A DNA stretch of 64,000 bases from Adiantum capillus-veneris (GCA_014529385.2 CM043960.1:118304043-118368042), one strand, 5' to 3'. Shown: positions 45,749-57,131, numbered from the stretch's first letter. The notes: generated by a model not told the origin, from the sequence alone. Made by a program: numbers and translations.

Positions 45749-48700
45749 TCAGTCCACAAAGGGGAGTAAGCCCAAAGCTTTGCGGAAAGCTTCAAGCTTC
45801 TCACGAGACAATGCCTTTATGAAAAGATCTGCAAGGTTGTCCTGTGTTGGCACATAAGCCAAGCTGATCTCTCCTGCTGAGAGCCTCTCCCTGACATAGT
45901 GGTAATGCACCTCAATGTGCTTTGTGCGAGCATGAAAAACTGGGTTCCTCGCAACTGCCAATGCGCTCTGACTGTCAGTGTAGATAGTGTTGGCAGTGTC
46001 CTGTCCAACACCCAAGTCAGCCATAAGGCGTCTGAGCCATACACACTCAACCGTAGCTGTGAAGACTGCCCTGTACTCAGCCTCACAACTCGAAGTGGCC
46101 ACAGTAGGTTGCTTCTTGCTCAACCATGATATACATGAACTGCCAAGCATGAAACAAAAACCACTTGTGGACACTCGCGTGTCAAAACAACCAGCCCAAT
46201 CTGAGTCCGAAAAAGCATGTAAGTCTGGCGGCAATGATCCCCCCTTGGGATAAAACAAGCCAAGATGTAAAGTGCCACTAAGGTAGCGGAAAATCCTCTT
46301 GACAGCCTGCCAATGCTTAGACCCTGGGCTATGCATAAATCTGCTGACCTGCGAGACTGCAAACTGAATATCTGGCCTCGTGTTGCATACATAAATGAGG
46401 CAGCCAACAGCAGTTTGGTAAAGAGTGACATCAGCAGGATCGCCAGCATCATGTAGACTCAACTTCAAACCTGTTTCCATGGGAGTGGCAATAGGTTTGC
46501 AATCCTCAAGTCCAAACTTACATAGCAATGTCTCTATGTAACTTTTCTGACACAAGGCAATACCACCATCACACTGCTTAAACTGTATACCCAAGTAATG
46601 ATGCAACAGCCCCAAATCTTTCATCTTGAAAGTAGCATTCAAATCAGCCTTAAATTCAGCAATATGTCTCTCATTTGGTCCAGTGATCAGCAAATCATCA
46701 ACATAAAGAACCACAATGAGAAATACATCATCCTCACGCTTTACATACAATGTGCTTTCTGTTGGACTGTTACGAAAGCCTCGTTTAACCAAATGAGTGT
46801 CAGCTTTCTCATACCAAGCACGAGGAGATTGCTTCAACCCATACAAAGCCTTCTTACATTTGCACACTTTGTCCTCTTGTCCTTTTATGACAAAACCGCG
46901 AGGCTGCGTTACATAAACTTCCTCAAATATGTCACCATTCAAGAAAGCAGTAACAATGTCTGATTGATGTACATCCCAACCAAAATGAGTTGCCAATGCA
47001 CATAGAAAACGCACAGTAGTCATACGACAAGTGGGAGCAAAAGTCTCTTCATAATCTATGCCTTTTTGTTGTGCATAACCCTTTGCAACAAGTCGAGCCT
47101 TATGGCGATCGATCTCACCATCCGGCTTGCGTTTCAACTTGTAAACCCACTTCGTACCAATGGCCTTTTTGCCAGGAGGCAATTCACATAAAGTCCATGT
47201 GTCATTCTCTATAAGTGCATCATATTCTGATTTCATGGCAGCAATCCAATTTTCTGAATTCTGTGCTTCATCAAAAGACAGAGGCTCCTCAACATCATGT
47301 AAACTAGACACAGCCAAAGCATAACAATCTGATGCATAAGATGCATGGCGAGAGCCTGAACGAGTACGACTAGATAAAGGTGCATCCAATTTACTGTCAC
47401 GCAAAGTGTGCACCAGCCATTTTGGCATACCTCTAGCCTGCTCATTTTCAGCCCTTTCCTCATCAAGTACATCATGTACATCTGCATCAGTAATAGGCTG
47501 TTCTAAAACATTTTCAGAAACCCCCATAGGCTGTACATTTGCCTCATTGGAACTTACATTCGTATTTCCACCACTGAAAAGAGGCAACAAAGTGTCATAA
47601 ATGTCCTGTGAGCTTACATTACTGTCTCTAGTACATGACAGCAAGGGTTGAACAGAATCTTCCACAAACACTACATCCCGTGAAACCAAAATACGTTTTG
47701 TTTGCGGGTGATACAACCTGTAACCTTTGCTTTCAGCACTATAACCAACAAAAATACATTTGACAGCCTTATCATCCAATTTTCTGCGCTGCACTTGTGG
47801 CACCAAAGCATATGCCAAACAGCCAAAAACACGCATGTGCTCAATAGAAGGTTTTCTATCATGCCATGCTTCATATGGAGTAATAGACTGCAAAGCTTTC
47901 GTAGGACACCTGTTAAGTACATAAGTGGCACACATGATGGCCTCAAGCCAAAAAGAATGCGGTAAAGCTTGACTTTTGACCATACATCGTGCCATTTCCG
48001 TTAGTGACCTGTTTTTCCTCTCAGCAACACCATTTTGCTGAGGTGTATAAGGCACTGTACATTGGTGTTTTATCCCACGACTAGCCAGAAATGCATTAAA
48101 TTCATGAGACATATACTCCCCCCCTCGATCGGAACGGAGGGTGCCCATAGTACATTTTGAGACATTTTCAGCCATAGCCAAAAATTGTTTGAAGCACATA
48201 AAAACTTCGGACTTTGCTTTAAGCGGAAATACCCATGCATGCCTGGAGTAATCATCAATGAAAGTCACGAAGTACAGGTAATTGCCCAAGGACGGAGTTT
48301 GCATGGGCCCACAAACATCACTATGCACAAGCTGCAACCTACATGTGGCCCTAACTGAACCATCCTTTGGAAACTTAGAACGCTGCATTTTACCCAGAAT
48401 ACAGCCTTCACAAACATGTTTGATAGGTGCTTCAAGAGGCGGCAAAGAAGCAACCATATCAGATTTCTGCAAACGCAGCAAACTGGCAAAATTCAGATGA
48501 CCAAAACGTGCATGCCAAAGTTTTGCATCTGAAATAGCCCTTGAATCTGCAACAGCATTTGCAAAATTTTGTCCACACTTGTCATACAAAGTGAGCTTAT
48601 ACAGCCCACGGCACAAAAGCCCAGATGCAACAATTTCATCACCAAAACTGAGATCATGAACTGTACATCTGTCATCCACAAATTTGACTACAAGTCCAAG

Positions 48701-50035
48701 TCTAGCAAGTGCGGATACAGACAATAGATTCTTCTTGATCCCAGGTACATAAAGTGCATCAACAAGTGTGAAGGAACTGCCATTAGCAGCAGTGAGCACA
48801 ATCTTTCCAACTCCTTGAACTGGATAAGAGGCGTTGTTGGCACAAGTGACTGAATTCCCATGAGGGACAGACTCGAGAGAGGTAAACAATTCACGATGTG
48901 AGGTAATGTGCTTTGTAGCACCACTGTCGAAATACCACACATGTGAATCTGCAGCAACTGACAAGCATGCATCATGGACAGCAGGATTGTAAGTGCACTC
49001 TGCGCTAAAAGCCCATTCTGCATCAACATCAGCATCAAAATCTCCTTTCACAGAAGACTCAACAATGGCTGCATTTGTAGTGGAACCAGCATTTGCAGTG
49101 GAACCACCCTCTTTCTTCTTAGCCTCTTTGGCCTTCAACTTAGGACACGACTTGATCAAGTGATCATTGGCTTTACAATAATGGCAACGCATCTTCTTTT
49201 TGCCCTTATCACCAGAATTTCCAGACGAAGTGCTGCCAGCAAAAGCATTAGGAACAGAATTTTTGCCACTCGCAGCAGAACCATAAGAAGTGGCTGCATT
49301 ACTGTTACCACCCTTTCTTTGAGAAGCAATAAAAGCCTGTTCAACTGCACGCTGCCTAGTCCTGTTTTTTCTAGAAAGTGACTCTTGCAACAGCAATGTG
49401 CATAATGCATCAAACTTGACAACTTCAGGATTTCCTTGGGTCATCAGTCTCCAAGTACTAGCAAAAGTCTGGTAGGAATCTGGTAAGGCATCAAGAACAG
49501 TCTGCACAAGGGAACTGTCAGAAATGACTTCACCTGCAGAAATGAGTTGCTCATTGATATCCTTGACACTAGCAAGGAAAGTGTCCATATCATCCTCCTC
49601 ATGCATAATCTTCGACTCTAGCTCTTTACGCAGCAAAGCAATTTTAGCCTCATTGCGGCTTGCATAAAGACCTGCTAGAATATCCCAAGCCTGTTTTGCA
49701 GATTTTGTTGAACGGATGTGAGGAATAATGGTGCGCTTCACAGACAACGCAATCAATGCATGAGCCTGCGCATCCTTAACATCCCAACGAGCTTGTTCTG
49801 CTGTAGGCAAAACAACTCTAACAGCTGCAATCCTTGCAGCAAGACCTGCAACATCCTCAATATCGCCTACATCTTCAGAACCAGGACGTACATCAATGCC
49901 CTGCACAATGTTCCAGACACCTTTTGACACAAGAACGTGTTGCATCATATAAGCCCACATAGGGTAGTTGTCCCCATCCAACCTGTCCTCAGCAGCAAAC
50001 ATCTTGAACACATCTGTGTTGTTGTTGTCAGCCAT
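45749..50035 (-). CDS. copia gag-pol polyprotein (element looks whole)
   Basis: 1428 codons from the ATG at 50035 (MADNNNTDVFKMF). The frame stays open further upstream to 50095 but without an ATG, so this start is preferred. Gag (UBN2-type) covers residues ~1-270 with a zinc knuckle CHYCKANDHLIKSC (C-x2-C-x4-H-x4-C) near 285. The protease loop WYFDSGATKHIT is near 367. A GAG-pre-integrase domain is followed by integrase: HSDVCGP near 570, LRSDRGGEY near 633, QQNGVAERKN near 668. RT has YVDDLLITG near 1110. RNase H has FSDSDWAGC and SSCEAEYRAV at the C-terminus. Products would package and integrate the element's RNA. Confidence 0.95.
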   Translation of the reverse strand: MADNNNTDVFKMFAAEDRLDGDNYPMWAYMMQHVLVSKGVWNIVQGIDVRPGSEDVGDIEDVAGLAARIAAVRVVLPTAEQARWDVKDAQAHALIALSVKRTIIPHIRSTKSAKQAWDILAGLYASRNEAKIALLRKELESKIMHEEDDMDTFLASVKDINEQLISAGEVISDSSLVQTVLDALPDSYQTFASTWRLMTQGNPEVVKFDALCTLLLQESLSRKNRTRQRAVEQAFIASQRKGGNSNAATSYGSAASGKNSVPNAFAGSTSSGNSGDKGKKKMRCHYCKANDHLIKSCPKLKAKEAKKKEGGSTANAGSTTNAAIVESSVKGDFDADVDAEWAFSAECTYNPAVHDACLSVAADSHVWYFDSGATKHITSHRELFTSLESVPHGNSVTCANNASYPVQGVGKIVLTAANGSSFTLVDALYVPGIKKNLLSVSALARLGLVVKFVDDRCTVHDLSFGDEIVASGLLCRGLYKLTLYDKCGQNFANAVADSRAISDAKLWHARFGHLNFASLLRLQKSDMVASLPPLEAPIKHVCEGCILGKMQRSKFPKDGSVRATCRLQLVHSDVCGPMQTPSLGNYLYFVTFIDDYSRHAWVFPLKAKSEVFMCFKQFLAMAENVSKCTMGTLRSDRGGEYMSHEFNAFLASRGIKHQCTVPYTPQQNGVAERKNRSLTEMARCMVKSQALPHSFWLEAIMCATYVLNRCPTKALQSITPYEAWHDRKPSIEHMRVFGCLAYALVPQVQRRKLDDKAVKCIFVGYSAESKGYRLYHPQTKRILVSRDVVFVEDSVQPLLSCTRDSNVSSQDIYDTLLPLFSGGNTNVSSNEANVQPMGVSENVLEQPITDADVHDVLDEERAENEQARGMPKWLVHTLRDSKLDAPLSSRTRSGSRHASYASDCYALAVSSLHDVEEPLSFDEAQNSENWIAAMKSEYDALIENDTWTLCELPPGKKAIGTKWVYKLKRKPDGEIDRHKARLVAKGYAQQKGIDYEETFAPTCRMTTVRFLCALATHFGWDVHQSDIVTAFLNGDIFEEVYVTQPRGFVIKGQEDKVCKCKKALYGLKQSPRAWYEKADTHLVKRGFRNSPTESTLYVKREDDVFLIVVLYVDDLLITGPNERHIAEFKADLNATFKMKDLGLLHHYLGIQFKQCDGGIALCQKSYIETLLCKFGLEDCKPIATPMETGLKLSLHDAGDPADVTLYQTAVGCLIYVCNTRPDIQFAVSQVSRFMHSPGSKHWQAVKRIFRYLSGTLHLGLFYPKGGSLPPDLHAFSDSDWAGCFDTRVSTSGFCFMLGSSCISWLSKKQPTVATSSCEAEYRAVFTATVECVWLRRLMADLGVGQDTANTIYTDSQSALAVARNPVFHARTKHIEVHYHYVRERLSAGEISLAYVPTQDNLADLFIKALSREKLEAFRKALGLLPFVD

Positions 50036-50383
50036 GGTAAATGCTGCACCTGATGTGAAAACTGCCCGAAAATAGGAGAAATGGAGCGGGAACAACTTGT
50101 GCTATATAGCACAAACCGTAGAAGACTATAAGGCACCTGTTATGCAGAAAACGGCACTGACAGAATATCTGCACAAAATGACGAAATAGCCTGTGCAGTA
50201 CTGCCCGTAGTGGAAACGGAGGCCGAAATGAGCCCAAATCAAAATTCTGAGCAGACCGAGCTCTTCGAGCTCGCCCAAAATATTTGTCGGCCTGCGAACG
50301 CTTGCCAAAGCTCACTGAAATCGGAGAAAGTGAGCAGGCGTGTGCTGGAGCAGCTGGCGACTAAGCCCGGGAGGACGTGACCT

Positions 50384-50395
50384 GCTCTGATACCA
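50384..50395 (-). other. primer binding site of the young copia
   Basis: Minus strand TGGTATCAGAGC, complementary to the 3' end of initiator tRNA-Met, a few bases inside the 5' LTR. Confidence 0.9.
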
Positions 50396-50397
50396 AT

Positions 50398-50624
50398 TGT
50401 TGGAATTAGGGTTGCAGAGAAACACACACAGCTTGGAGAAGACGAAGGAAGCTCAAGGCACACAATAGAGAGTGTATTCCTTAGTGTGCAATGGAAAGAT
50501 AGATAGCCCTAGAGTGATGGGCGTATATACAATGCACGGGGGAAAAAACCTCCTAAAGAGGGAAAAAATGCCCCGGCGGTCCTAGTGTGTTCACACACAT
50601 CACTACCACATGTATATGGTAACA
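50398..50624 (-). repeat. 5' LTR of the young copia
   Basis: 227 bp, same sequence as 45447-45673 by eye. Followed by GACTT. Confidence 0.95.
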
Positions 50625-51488
50625 GACTTCAGAGGGTGTATGGTTGTCACAGAGAGAGTATGCTTTGGACATGTTGTCAAAGTATGGTATGGCTGATTGT
50701 AAGCCAATTTCTATTCCCTCGGATGTGAATGCAAAGCTGAGTGCAGAGAAGGGTGATGTTGTTGAGGATGTCAAGATGTACAGGAAGATTGTGGGTAGTC
50801 TAATCTACTTGACTATCACGAGGCCAGACTTGATTTACACAGTAGGCTTGGAGAGTCAGTTCATGAAGCTTCCGAGAAAGCCACATTTGGATGGAGTACG
50901 ACGCACACTTCGGTATGTGCAAGGGACTCTTCACTACGCATTGTTCTATGCAGCAGATGAGCCATTAGCATTGTATGGATATACAGATGCAGATTGGGCA
51001 GGTAGCATTGTTGACAGGAGATCTACGAGTGGCTTCATGTTCTCTTTTGGGAGTGCTGTTGTTACTTGGAGCAGCAAAAAGCAACCTACGGTTGCTTTAT
51101 CGAGCACAGAGGCCGAGTACAGAGGTGCAGCAATTGTGGCGTGCGAGGTAGCTTGGCTACGCACATTACTTGAGGACTTGGGAGGAGTGCAGGTGGACCA
51201 GCAGATTGTCATCCATTGTGATAACCTCAATAGCATGCAGTTGGCTAGGAACCCAGTGCTCCATGATAGGACCAAGCACATAGAGGTCCATTACCACTAC
51301 GTTCAAGAGTGAGTGTTGGCAGGCGACATCGACTTGGTCTACGTCAGCACAGAGGAGCAGATAGCGGATATCTTTACCAAGGCCCTCGGAGCTGAGAAGC
51401 TTCGACGTTTCCGGACTATTCTTGGACTCTGCATTCAACACAAACTTAGTTGAACCTACGTTTTTATGACTAGACCTTCCATGGGAAG

Positions 51489-52147
51489 AAGTGGCCACAA
51501 TAGGTTGCTTCTTGCTCAACCATGAGATACACGAACTACTGAGCATGAAACAAAAACCACTTGTGGACACTCGCATGTGAAAACAACCAACACAATTTGA
51601 GTCCGAAAAAGCATGGAAGTCTGGCGGCAATGATCCCCCGTTGGGATAAAATAAGCCAAGATGTAAAGTTCCACTCAAGTAGAAAAAAATCTTCTTGGCA
51701 GTCTGCCAATTCTTAGACCCTGAGCTATGCATGAATTTGTTATCCGTGGGACTGCAAACTACATATCTGGCCTCGTGTTGCATACATAAATAAGGTAGCA
51801 AACAGAAGTTTGGTAAAGAGTGACATTGGCAGGATCACCAGCATCATGAAGACTCATGGGAGTGGCAATAGGTTTGCAATCCTCAAGTCTAAACTGTCTC
51901 TATAACTTGTCTGACATGAGGAAATACCACCATCACATTGCTTAAAGTGTATGCCCAAGTAAATGATGCAACAATCCCAAATATCTCATCTTGAAAGTAG
52001 CATTTAAATCAGTCTTATATTCAGCAATATGTCTCTCATTTGGTCAAGTTATCGCAGCAAATCATCCACATAGAGAACAAAAAAGAGAAGTACGTCACCC
52101 TCATTCTTTACATACAATGTGGTTTTTTTTGGACTGTTACAAAAGCC
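51489..52147 (-). mobile_element. copia RT-RNase H fragment
   Basis: A ~660-bp internal piece close to 46.09-46.78 kb of the young copia (HSSGSKNWQTAKKIF, GLFYPNGGSLPPDFHAFSD, WLSKKQPIVATS on the minus strand). Both edges are sharp. It is a broken, older relative. Its right edge is exactly where the gag-only copia LTR begins. Confidence 0.75.
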
Positions 52148-52148
52148 T

Positions 52149-54634
52149 TGATGGGAATGGGATCATGCTAGCTAGGGTGGATAAAAGAGAAACGTCATGC
52201 ATACAAGTGAGTGTGTGTTGGCTAGATTATTACTAAAGAGAATTAGGTTCCAAGATCAATTAACTTGGACTCATAAACGTGGTCTTGATTATTTGCTAAG
52301 CCATCACAAGCTCACCATAAACAAGGGAGATGTAATGCAAAATAGACTTGGTTTATTCATGAAATGAAATGAGCTTTGCCTTGCACCACTGCATGTGGGA
52401 TCATTCCACCTTTCCTCTCCTTGACTCATACTCTTGTACTCTAGGACAAAGCTCACACTTTACAATCCTCCCCTTGAGGTTTGGACTAGGAAGAAATTGA
52501 AGAAACTGACAACTTTGGCACACTCCAATCCAGGAGCAAAAAGCCTACATATCCAATCCAAGAGACAAACTCTCTAATCCAAGAGATACTCAACACCTCC
52601 CCTCGAACAAATGTATAAAATTGAAACATAATTGAAGGGAAAATGCCAAAACAAAAGCTAGAGAATGTTGTTGTAGACTAAAAGGCTATTGGCGCCTTCT
52701 TCTTCATCTTCAACTTTGACTTCTTTTGCCAAATACACTTTGGGCCTTGGATTTTTGTTGGTGTTGTCTTTGTCCCTTTTGAAACACTTGGAAGGAAGGT
52801 GACCCTTCTTCCCGCAAATGTTGCAAGTCTTTGATGCTAGACATTCCTTTTCTATGTGCCCTCTTTGCCACACTTGAAACAAGTTTTTCTGCTAGAGCTA
52901 ACTATAAAAGCTCTTTCCCCCCCTGAAGAAGCATTCCTCACTTGCTTCTTCTCCTCTGACACTAAAGAGTTAATGACATCTTGAAAATTTGGTGTTGAAT
53001 CCTTCTCCTCAATGACGGTCATGATCTGGTCAAAGCTAGGTGGTAAGGTTGCTAGAAGAATTGCAATTTTGTCCTCCTCTGGTACTGCACTGTTTACATA
53101 AGCTAGTTCTATGGTCATGTTTTCAATCAATTGACCAAGCTTGCAATATCTTCGTTGTGTTCCATTTGTAATTTGTAGAGATCTTTCTTGAAGCTCACTC
53201 TGCTCTTCTTTTCCCTAGCTCCAAAGTTTTTTTCTAGTTCTCACGTGTAGCTGGTGAGGTATCACATTCATCAATAAAGTGTACATAATTGTCATGTAGT
53301 GCAGTCATATATGATTCCTAATGTCTTCTTGTCCTTGGCTTGATTTTGTGAACTCATAGTTTGTGTCAGTACGTGTGCACCAGTAGTGGTGTCGGATCAG
53401 TGAGTGTTGGCATGTGTCACTCTGTTTGGAATGTTGGAGCCCACCTTTTGAAAAATCAGATTCTCTTTGAAGCCCTTTTGTGAAATTGAGCCTTGGTCAC
53501 TCTCAGATCTGCTGCTTCTAGATTGGGAGTTTGATCTTAGCTGATGAGTCTCTAGCCTAGGTTCTAACGGGTGTGACGGGTAAGATCATTGCCTTTGCAT
53601 GTGGGAATGCTCCCCTATGAGGGGGTGTAAGCTTAAAGTTAAAGGCTTTTAAGCCTGATGGGATAGGTTGCTACAGGTGCGCAGAGAGGTGGCCGAGCTG
53701 GCGAGGTTGAAGGCAGTCGAGACTGACAAGGCAAAGGGTAAGCATGGAGCAGGATAGCTGGGGGGATGCCCCGATGCAAGCATTGATGGCGTGAGATTGA
53801 CAGGATCGATGGTGCACAGAGAGCAGGTCAAGGATATGCAGTAGGTCGGAGCTTTGCATAGCAGAAGACAAGCAAGAGCCACCAGAGGAGTATTGGCGGG
53901 TGCTGAGAGATCTACAGTAGCTCGAGTACAGTATTAGGGACGGCTTGGCTATTTATTCTGACAATAAAAGAGCATGTCACGGTCGTCTTGGGGAATGAGA
54001 GGCAGCCACAGAGCGGGAGCCTTTCTTTAGCTTCAAAAGTCAAAGCTCCTCAAAATAGGGAGTTATCCCATGTGGCCTGCAAAAAGCAAAGGACATTTTT
54101 CACAAAAATGATTGTGAGCATTAAATGAAGCAAAAAAGGAAAGCCACACACACACACACATGTTTTTGAGCTGCTAACTTACGAAAAACACTTATCTTGC
54201 CAACTTTAATAGGCTAGTTAATTGAGCCTATGAGGCCCGATTAATGCAAGTAGATACTCTATGGATTTCTCTTAGATACGGCTTCGCCCACACATAAATT
54301 TCACAAGGTGATAATGATTATGACGATCGATTGTGCGAATGCAAAGTAGGCTGAAAATGAATGCAATTGCACACTAAAATCATACACACACGAAATGCTA
54401 AATGTGAATTCCTTCTCACTTAACCACCAAAGGGTAGTGGAGCATGCTCATGCCCGAGTGGTGATTAGGGATTTGGATTATTAAGCTAATGCAAATAGAA
54501 ATTAGTGAATTCTAATTGAAGATTGCTAATCACTAACACAAAATTATAACAACAAACCTACCTATCATAACCTAGTGCTCGAATATCACTTGATGGGAAT
54601 GGGATCGTGCTAGCTAGGGTGGATGAAAGAGACA
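52149..54634 (-). mobile_element. gag-only copia derivative, 5' LTR truncated
   Basis: In minus sense: only 44 bp of the 5' LTR (54591-54634), a worn initiator-Met PBS at about 54577-54588, a ~1.2-kb leader, gag at about 53.33-52.66 kb, a purine tract AAGGGGAGGAT at about 52468-52478, and a 3' LTR at about 52149-52467. The LTR end TGATGGGAATGGGATC and the CTAGCTAGGGTGGAT after it occur at both ends. Gag has IELAYVNSAVPEEDKI and two zinc knuckles (CFKCGKEG..., CNICGKKGHLPSKC). Protease, integrase and RT are absent between gag and PPT. Likely non-autonomous; broken, with a few interruptions in gag. Confidence 0.6.
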
Positions 54635-54721
54635 ATGAAGGAGACAAAACATTGGAAATTTGGACACGTGTTCGAGTAGAGGGGTTGGCAACCAGCTTCT
54701 CCAGTCTTCCATCTCCGACAT
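54635..54721. other. short spacer
   Basis: Sequence between the truncated copia LTR and the end of the 118-codon ORF; nothing recognised. Confidence 0.4.
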
Positions 54722-55078
54722 CTACTCCGGCATCTCCACCGCCACCATCTCCACATCGTTCTCAAAAATCGCCCAGTCTACCTCTGATGGTAGATCTTGC
54801 ATGTGGGGTGCTACCTCGGCAATCGACTGGTGAATGTCATTCACAGTTTCCAGTAGCTCCCTCATCGCCACCAGGAAGTCGATTGCTGCAACCAACTTCT
54901 CCAGCGTGGCCACCACCCTCTGCAACCCAGTTACAACATCTGACACCGCTTGCATCATATTGGTTGCTAGGTATACCGCTACTCCTACAGTTGCACCGTC
55001 AGTAAAGAATGCGGTCGCCAAGGAGAAGATGGCCCCTAGCACTGAAAACACAGCTCGAGCAAATTCCCAAAACACCAT
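54722..55078 (-). CDS. 118-codon ORF, unrecognised helical protein or exon
   Basis: The minus strand has an ATG at 55078 directly after a purine-rich, (GA)n-like stretch that resembles plant 5' UTRs. The predicted protein starts with a hydrophobic segment (FARAVFSVLGAIFSLATAFF), then a second one (VGVAVYLATNM). Two Leu/Val-rich amphipathic helices follow (VVATLEKLVAAIDFLVAMRE, LLETVNDIHQSIAE), and the end is acidic (EVDWAIFENDVEMVAVEMPE). I know no family for it. It could be the 5' exon of a host gene or gene-derived sequence carried by the Helitron whose 5' end lies at 56384 on the same strand. The overlapping plus-strand ORF is Ser/Pro/Thr-rich and less convincing. Confidence 0.4.
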   Translation of the reverse strand: MVFWEFARAVFSVLGAIFSLATAFFTDGATVGVAVYLATNMMQAVSDVVTGLQRVVATLEKLVAAIDFLVAMRELLETVNDIHQSIAEVAPHMQDLPSEVDWAIFENDVEMVAVEMPE

Positions 55079-55081
55079 TTG

Positions 55082-55304
55082 AGGTCTCCCTCTCCCTCTC
55101 GCTCTCTCTCTCTCTTGCAGCTAGTAGCACTTCTAGTTCCATTTTCTATGTTTTAAATCCAGACATGGAATCAAATTCACCAGTTTGTCTCTCATAGGTC
55201 ATTTTCGCCTCTTGAAGACGCTAAAATATCTTTTTGACCTCAATCTTGAAGTTCATATATCATTTAATTTCTTTGCCGTGGCCATCAACTTCAAAATTCA
55301 GATC

Positions 55305-55347
<43 letters not shown>

Positions 55348-55748
55348 CTACATCCACTATGTGTGTGTGTCTCTCTCTCCGTCAGAGTCGGTCTCTCTTG
55401 AGAGGGTATCGTATAAAATTAAAATCAAAAGCGCCGTCAAATGAGGGGAGGATTTGAGCACGCAAAGTAAGCGCCACATGTCTCGAGCCAACGGCGGGGG
55501 GATGAACGTCAGTAGGCAGAGCAAATCACTTAGCAAGAGCATGAGTGCAGGCTGCGCAGCAGAGCATATATCAGTCCATGAAGAAGGCAAAGAAGCTGGG
55601 TCAGCTGGTAATCATGGATGCCCGCTCTCTGCAGGACGACACGTGCTCGAAATAATGACGATTCTGATTAGCGAGCTGCCGATGAGGTGAGTGTTAGAGC
55701 GAAGCAAGGAGGTGAGAGTCATGTTGGATGGGAGACGATACCTCTCCT

Positions 55749-55789
<41 letters not shown>

Positions 55790-56066
55790 GGCACAACAAT
55801 TTGTAGATGAGGCAAACTATGGGGCGAAACATGTGGAGCAGAGTGAGGGAGAGAGAAGGAATGAGAAGATGTCCATTAGGATGAGTGCGAAGGCAGAGGT
55901 AGAAGTTCTGTGAGCCATGGGCCGCCCCCAGCTATTCATGGTCTCCCTTGCAGCCAGTGCATTTTCTTACTTTGGAGCCCACATCTACTTTTGGGAAGGA
56001 AACAGAGATGAGATCTCACCATCGTAGGAAGGGAGAAGCAATGTTTTGGGAGGCAAGTCGGGACTC
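55082..56066. other. CT-microsatellite-rich stretch, no gene recognised
   Basis: (CT)n runs lie at about 55100-55120, 55305-55345 and 55754-55786. The rest is of mixed composition, with short plus-strand ORFs of no known family. It is on the inner side of the Helitron 5' end at 56384 and may be Helitron interior. Confidence 0.4.
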
Positions 56067-56132
56067 GATACTCGACAGGCATGCAGGAAAGGGGCAGTAT
56101 GCAGCGGGTGCGGACTTCAGAGCAGGTTGAGA

Positions 56133-56167
<35 letters not shown>

Positions 56168-56384
56168 CAGAGTCCCCAGTGTTATTAATCAATCACCAAC
56201 ACACGCCTCTGTACGACTGAACAGAAGTCCACACACACACTCACAACTTCACTGAGTTCACTCTCGCTCGTTGTGTTGCCGTTCAGATAGGGAACGCTTG
56301 CCTGAAGTGGCCGGAGCAAGCACGTTCTGCCACGTGTCCGGGGAGGAAGCCGGAATTCCCTCCCCCTTTATCTATTAGTATAGA
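56067..56384 (-). mobile_element. Helitron 5' end, copy 2
   Basis: At 56384 the minus strand starts TCTATACTAATAGATAAAGG, preceded by A. The next ~320 bp match copy 3 (57022-57356) closely, including a CT run, TTATTAATCAATCACCAA, CTGTACGACTGAACAGAAG and GCCTGAAGTGGCCGGAGCAA (plus-strand words). No Rep/helicase coding and no CTRR end were found, so it is non-autonomous or cut. Confidence 0.6.
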
Positions 56385-57021
56385 TTTCCTCTTGGAAAAT
56401 CCAAGGAAAGGAATTTTGTATGTTTGAAGAACGGAAAATTTACCAAAATACCCCTCTAATTTGTGGAAATTCCCAAAATACCGCTCAAATTTCAAAAATT
56501 CCCAAAATACCCTTTATCTGTTTTGGTTGAATTGTTCATATTTTCTAATCTTCATTCCTTTTTAACAATTGAGACCCGTTTTTGAGTGCTCATTATGAAA
56601 TTACCTCACATAAAAAGGCAGTTATGTCCAGAAATAATGAAGCAATTCATCTCCAAAGCCTACCTAACCAACTCAAATTCTAGTTTTAGCAACTTGTATT
56701 GATAGGCAAGCAGTCGTCTTATGAAAAGCTACAATTTTTTTTATCTTTAATTCGACCCAAATCTGTCCATTCAAAAGAGGTCTTCATCTTCTTGCGCATC
56801 CCGCTCGTCCCCGCCATCGGTGGCTTTGCGAATATCTCTCGCCCATCGTAGCTTGCCTTGCTGCGCAGGCCTACGCTCCAGGTCTCTCGTCCCCCTCTCT
56901 CTACGCGTTCGCCCTCCTCCTACTACATCTTTGCTCGACAACCACACCCCTACGATCTTCTCCCCTCAGCCTGTCTCTCTGCGCCACCTCTCTCTCTCTC
57001 TCTCTCTCTCTCTACCCACAC
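56385..57021. other. spacer between two Helitron ends
   Basis: Short repeats of the type AAATTCCCAAAATACC occur at about 56435-56510. A C/T-rich part at 56.76-57.02 kb ends in (CT)n and may be the inner part of copy 3. No gene. Confidence 0.4.
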
Positions 57022-57088
57022 ACACTCGACAGGCATACAAGAAAGGGGCAGTATGCAACGAGTTCGGACTTCAGAGCAGGTTGTGAGA

Positions 57089-57131
<43 letters not shown>

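Larger units (their letters stand above)
45447..50624 (-). mobile_element. young Ty1/copia element, looks whole
   Basis: 5178 bp, coding strand minus, flanked by GACTT. The 227-bp LTRs at 45447-45673 and 50398-50624 are identical by eye, so insertion is very recent. PBS lies at 50384-50395 and PPT at about 45674-45683. One long reading frame carries gag, protease, integrase, RT and RNase H in copia order. I see no break. It is inserted in the opposite orientation into an older copia. Confidence 0.96.
41376..51470 (+). mobile_element. old Ty1/copia element, interrupted by a younger copia
   Basis: Plus-strand parts: 5' LTR about 41376-41696, PBS 41697-41708 (TGGTATCAGAGC, initiator tRNA-Met type), gag about 41.94-42.47 kb, zinc knuckle CWTCGERGYMSRDC near 42.77 kb, protease WYVDSGASNHMT near 42.96 kb, integrase about 43.4-44.2 kb (VHTDVWGP, TLRSDGGGEYFS), RT about 44.79-45.44 kb and from 50.63 kb, and RNase H about 50.98-51.4 kb (YTDADWAGS, ALSSTEAEYRG). 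The young copia at 45447-50624 splits RT. No 3' LTR is found: sequence changes to another copia piece near 51.47 kb. Broken, with roughly half a dozen interruptions. Confidence 0.85.

Noticed and set aside
52148-54633. 44-bp direct repeats as ends of a simple DNA transposon
   Set aside because: TG...CA ends, PBS-like and PPT-like sites and gag fit an LTR element with a truncated 5' LTR better.
54607-55005. Plus-strand ORF of 132 codons
   Set aside because: Ser/Pro/Thr-rich shadow opposite the more protein-like minus-strand ORF.
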